Assembly: GCF_000526315.1 (NCBI RefSeq)
Contig: NZ_JAFV01000001.1
Coordinates: 992,001-1,056,000, forward strand
Reading direction: 5' to 3'
Length of the DNA stretch: 64,000 nucleotides
Source of the DNA: Methylopila sp. 73B
Lineage (GTDB): Bacteria; Pseudomonadota; Alphaproteobacteria; Rhizobiales; Methylopilaceae
Every line of letters begins with the position of its first letter. Within the stretch, counting starts at the first letter, position 1. The notes under the pieces are model-generated. The model had not been told where the DNA came from. It searched no databases and was given only the letters and a program-made list of their open reading frames with translations. A program made the translations under genes and the position numbers. Shown one piece after another: positions 61,330-64,000 of the stretch.

Positions 61330-62820
61330 TCACATCTGGTCCGGCAGATGATCGAGCTGGGCGAGGTTGCCGAAGCGCGTGAACTCCGCCTCGAACTGCA
61401 GCAGCACCGAGCCGGTCGGGCCATGGCGCTGCTTGCCGATGATCACCTCGGCCTTGCCGGCGACGTTCTCCATCTCCGACATCCACTGGTCGAACTCGGG
61501 CGTGCCTTCGCGGGGCTTCTTGTTCTTCACGTAGTACTCTTCGCGGAACACGAACAGCACCACGTCGGCGTCCTGCTCGATCGAGCCGGATTCGCGCAGG
61601 TCGGACAGCTGCGGGCGCTTGTCCTCGCGGCTCTCGACCTGGCGGGAGAGCTGGGACAGCGCGATGATCGGCACGTTCAGCTCCTTGGCGAGCGCCTTCA
61701 TGCCGGTCGTGATCTCGGTCATCTCCTGCACGCGGTTCTCGCCCTTCTTGGCGGAGCCGGACAGCAGCTGGAGGTAGTCCACGACCATCAGGTCGAGGCC
61801 CTTGGAGCGCTTCAGCCTGCGGGCGCGGGCGGCGAGCTGGGCGATCGACAGGCCGCCGGTCTCGTCGATGAACAGCGGCACGCGCTGCATCTCGGCGACG
61901 GCTTCGGTCAACTTGAAGAAGTCGCTCTCGAGGATGTCGCCGCGGCGGATCTTGGACGACGAGATCGAGGCCTGCTCGGCTATGATTCGGGTGGCGAGCT
62001 GCTCGGCCGACATTTCCAGCGAGAAGAAGCCGACGACGCCGCCGTTGATCGTCTTCATGCGCCCGTCGGGCTGCAGTTCGCCCTGGTAGGCGCTCGCCAC
62101 GTTGTAGGCGATGTTCGTCACGAGCGAGGTTTTGCCCATCGCCGGGCGTCCGGCGAGGATGATCAAGTCGGAGGCCTGCAGGCCGCCCATCAGCCGGTCG
62201 AGGTCCGTCAGGCCGGTCGCGACGCCCGAAAGTCCGCCGTCGCGCTTGTAGGCGGCGGCCGCCATGTCGACGGCGGTCGCGAGCGCCTGCGCGAACGGCT
62301 GGAAGCCGCCGTCGTAGCGGCCGGTCTCGGCGAGGGCGAACAGCCTGCGCTCGGCCTGCTCGATCTGGTCGCGCGGGGTGGCGTCGACGCCCGCGTCGAA
62401 GGCCTCGTTGACGAGCTCTTCGCCGATCCCGATCAGCGAGCGGCGGATGGCGAGGTCGTAGATCGACCGGCCGTAGTCCTCGGCGTTGATGACGGTCGTC
62501 GCTTCCGCCGCGAGCCGCGCGAGGTACTGCGGCGTCGTCATGCCGCCGAGGTCGAGGTCCTGCGGCAGGAAGGTCTTGATGGTGACGGGGGTCGCGGACT
62601 TGCCGGCGCGGACGAGGCTGGTGACGATCTCGTAGATGCGCTGGTGCAGGCCCTCGTGGAAATGGCCCGGCTCCAGAAAGTCGGACACGCGCCAGAAGGC
62701 GTCGTTGTTCACGAGCAGGGCGCCCAGCAGCGCCTGCTCCGCCTCGACGTTCGACGGCGCCTGCCGGTAGGCGGGCTCCGGGTCCATCAGGCGGCGGGCG
62801 AGAGAATCGGCTTGGGCCAT
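61330..62820 (-). CDS. dnaB: Replicative DNA helicase
   Basis: 496 residues. An N-terminal helical domain (APSNVEAEQALLGALL) and a RecA-type helicase core with the Walker A GRPAMGKTSL, a later DLMVVDYLQLL Walker B, and the SQLSRQVE arginine-finger region. DnaB unwinds DNA at the replication fork. The ATG at 62820 matches family starts; the frame extends 35 residues upstream without support. Confidence 0.97.
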   Translation of the reverse strand: MAQADSLARRLMDPEPAYRQAPSNVEAEQALLGALLVNNDAFWRVSDFLEPGHFHEGLHQRIYEIVTSLVRAGKSATPVTIKTFLPQDLDLGGMTTPQYLARLAAEATTVINAEDYGRSIYDLAIRRSLIGIGEELVNEAFDAGVDATPRDQIEQAERRLFALAETGRYDGGFQPFAQALATAVDMAAAAYKRDGGLSGVATGLTDLDRLMGGLQASDLIILAGRPAMGKTSLVTNIAYNVASAYQGELQPDGRMKTINGGVVGFFSLEMSAEQLATRIIAEQASISSSKIRRGDILESDFFKLTEAVAEMQRVPLFIDETGGLSIAQLAARARRLKRSKGLDLMVVDYLQLLSGSAKKGENRVQEMTEITTGMKALAKELNVPIIALSQLSRQVESREDKRPQLSDLRESGSIEQDADVVLFVFREEYYVKNKKPREGTPEFDQWMSEMENVAGKAEVIIGKQRHGPTGSVLLQFEAEFTRFGNLAQLDHLPDQM

Positions 62821-62992
62821 GGCTGAGGTGTCTTCGGCTGCGGCTGGTTTAACGGACCCTAACACGACGAGAACGAAGCGAGATCGCAGCCGCCGGAATC
62901 CCGCCGTCGTGCCCGATTCACACAAGCGGGAATATTGAGGCGCCTGAGTCGGTTGACTCGGGGGCTACGCCTTGTCCCGACCCGAAACGGAA

Positions 62993-63016
62993 ACGCCCGG
63001 CGTTGAGGCCGGGCGT
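62993..63016 (-). terminator. Terminator after rplI
   Basis: Perfect 9-bp stem ACGCCCGGC/GCCGGGCGT around a 6-base loop, followed on the minus strand by TTCCGTTTC, 30 bases after the rplI stop and before dnaB. Confidence 0.65.
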
Positions 63017-63045
63017 CCGCAGATGAACTCAAAGCCGGAAAGCGC

Positions 63046-63645
63046 TCAGCGCGCCTCGTCTTCGTCGTCCCGCTCGCCGTCGTTGTCGTCGCGATTGCGG
63101 CGGCCGCGACGGTCGTCGTCGTCCTCGGAGAAGGTCTCGAACGCCGGACCTTCCTCACGCACCGACAGATCCTCGCCCGCGACCTGGCGCTCGGCTTCGG
63201 CCTCGGAGCGGGCGACGTTGACCGAGACGGACACCTCGACCTCCGGGTGCAGGCGCACCGGCACGGTGTGGATGCCGATGGTCTTGATCGGAGTGTGGAG
63301 CACGACCTGGTTGCGCGCCACGCTGAAGCTCGCCTTGGTCAGCGCCTCGGCGACGTCGCGGGCCGACACCGACCCGTAGAGCTGGCCGGTCTCGCCCGCC
63401 TGCCGGACGAGCACGACCGTCGTGCCGTCGAGCTTCTCGCCGATCGTTTCGGCTTCCTGCTTGAGCTCGAGGTTGCGGGCCTCGAGCTGGGCGCGCTGGC
63501 CTTCGAACTTCTGACGGTTGGCGTCGTTGGCGCGGAGCGCCTTGTGCGTCGGCAGCAGGAAGTTGCGGGCGTAGCCGTCCTTGACGCGGACTTCGTCGCC
63601 CATCTGGCCCAGACGGGCGATGCGCTCGAGCAGAATGACTTGCAT
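63046..63645 (-). CDS. rplI: 50S ribosomal protein L9
   Basis: 199 residues. The N-terminal domain ([37 protein letters not shown]) is the highly conserved L9 rRNA-binding fold, joined by a long helix to a C-terminal domain ([28 protein letters not shown]). The C-terminal acidic extension after residue 160 ([26 protein letters not shown]) is longer than in E. coli (149 residues) but common in alphaproteobacteria. Confidence 0.97.
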   Translation of the reverse strand: MQVILLERIARLGQMGDEVRVKDGYARNFLLPTHKALRANDANRQKFEGQRAQLEARNLELKQEAETIGEKLDGTTVVLVRQAGETGQLYGSVSARDVAEALTKASFSVARNQVVLHTPIKTIGIHTVPVRLHPEVEVSVSVNVARSEAEAERQVAGEDLSVREEGPAFETFSEDDDDRRGRRNRDDNDGERDDEDEAR

Positions 63646-63679
63646 GGTGGTCTCCTAAAGGTGTGAGGGGTTGGATCGG

Positions 63680-64000
63680 TCAGGGCAGGGGGGCGGTCGC
63701 CGTGGGCGGGGAGCCCGGCGGCGGACCGAAGCGCTTGCGGACGCCGATCGTCTGCTCCGCCACGCCGAGGACGGCGAGGAAGACGCCGACCCAGGGCTGG
63801 ATCAGCAGCAGCGCGTAGACGCCGAAGAGGATGAGGCCGCGCGTCGGCATGGCGCGGGTGGTGACGTGGACCACCGCGAGGCCGAGCATGGCGAAAGCGA
63901 CGAGGAAGGTGGCGGCGAAGAGCTCCGCGATCAATCCGACGAGGCCGGGGAGAAGCGAGGCGGCCGAAGCCCCGAGGAAGGCGAGGTCCGCCGTCCGGGG
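63680..64000 (-). CDS. DUF2232 membrane protein, C-terminal part
   Basis: 106 residues continue to the right edge of the window, so the N-terminus is missing. Hydrophobic segments (LAFLGASAASLLPGLVGLIAELFAATFLVAFAMLGLAVVH, GLILFGVYALLLIQPWVGVFLAVLGVAEQ) and a proline-rich tail match the C-terminus of the DUF2232 protein that lies between rpsR and rplI in alphaproteobacteria. The molecular role is unknown. Confidence 0.8.
   Translation of the reverse strand, partial: PRTADLAFLGASAASLLPGLVGLIAELFAATFLVAFAMLGLAVVHVTTRAMPTRGLILFGVYALLLIQPWVGVFLAVLGVAEQTIGVRKRFGPPPGSPPTATAPLP

Overview
The window is a GC-rich chromosomal segment of a methylotrophic alphaproteobacterium, most likely from the Hyphomicrobiales (Rhizobiales). 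I infer this from the complete pqqABCDE operon, the lanthanide-type methanol dehydrogenase XoxF with its companion proteins, a bacterial tetrahydromethanopterin (H4MPT)/methylofuran formaldehyde-oxidation cluster (mch, mtdB, fhcBADC and cofactor-synthesis genes), and alphaproteobacterial core gene orders (yceD-plsX-fabH-ihfA-MerR; rplI-dnaB-alr-radA-cvpA-purF). No rRNA, prophage, insertion sequence or CRISPR array was seen. Two tRNAs are present, Pro(GGG) and Thr(TGT).

Layout. 1-2.4 kb: end of a TctC-type binding protein, a MaoC-type hydratase, a flavin/pyridoxamine-oxidase-like protein, msrA and a PHA-granule regulator-like gene. 2.5-6.0 kb: the PQQ operon on the minus strand, headed by the 26-residue precursor gene pqqA. 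6.4-9.5 kb: cysS, with a possible attenuator in its leader, and cimA. 9.5-18.3 kb: conserved housekeeping and envelope genes (DUF599, DUF1489, DsrE-like, bamE, a cytochrome bc1 chaperone, yceD, plsX, fabH, ihfA, a MerR regulator, tamA). 18.4-23.7 kb: a very long tamB with four tandem repeats of about 309 bp. 23.7-33.6 kb: a signalling-rich stretch holding an orphan Hpt protein, an outer-membrane barrel candidate, an MxaD-like SRPBCC protein with a YVTN beta-propeller, a stand-alone receiver, a KaiC-like double ATPase overlapping a hybrid histidine kinase, and a GAF-GGDEF-EAL protein.

34.6-49.4 kb: the H4MPT and methylofuran region in three blocks. mch-ATP-grasp-mtdB-RFAP synthase runs on the minus strand, pcd-fhcBADC on the plus strand, and mfnB-DUF447-DUF6513-mfnE-like on the minus strand. 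A LysR regulator with divergent lrgAB and a large palindromic repeat sit between the second and third blocks. 49.6-55.0 kb: the methanol-oxidation block, with a cytochrome c, a quinoprotein-relay metallohydrolase, xoxF behind a 446-base leader, xoxJ and a PQQ-associated rhodanese-like protein. 55.0-64.0 kb: SDR, purF, cvpA, radA, a parDE toxin-antitoxin pair, alr, dnaB, rplI and the end of a DUF2232 membrane protein, all on the minus strand.

How the genes work together (inference from known families). PQQ made by pqqABCDE is the cofactor of XoxF, which oxidises methanol to formaldehyde in the periplasm. Formaldehyde bound to H4MPT is then oxidised through MtdB and Mch to formyl-H4MPT, and FhcABCD releases formate through methylofuran. 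RFAP synthase and probably the ATP-grasp and DUF6513 proteins serve H4MPT synthesis; MfnB and the MfnE-like kinase serve the furan cofactor. The most notable open points are the xoxF leader, the cysS leader peptide/terminator, the KaiC-like/kinase pair, the uncharacterised proteins of the C1 operons, the lrgAB insertion between them, and the toxin-antitoxin pair embedded in the replication operon.
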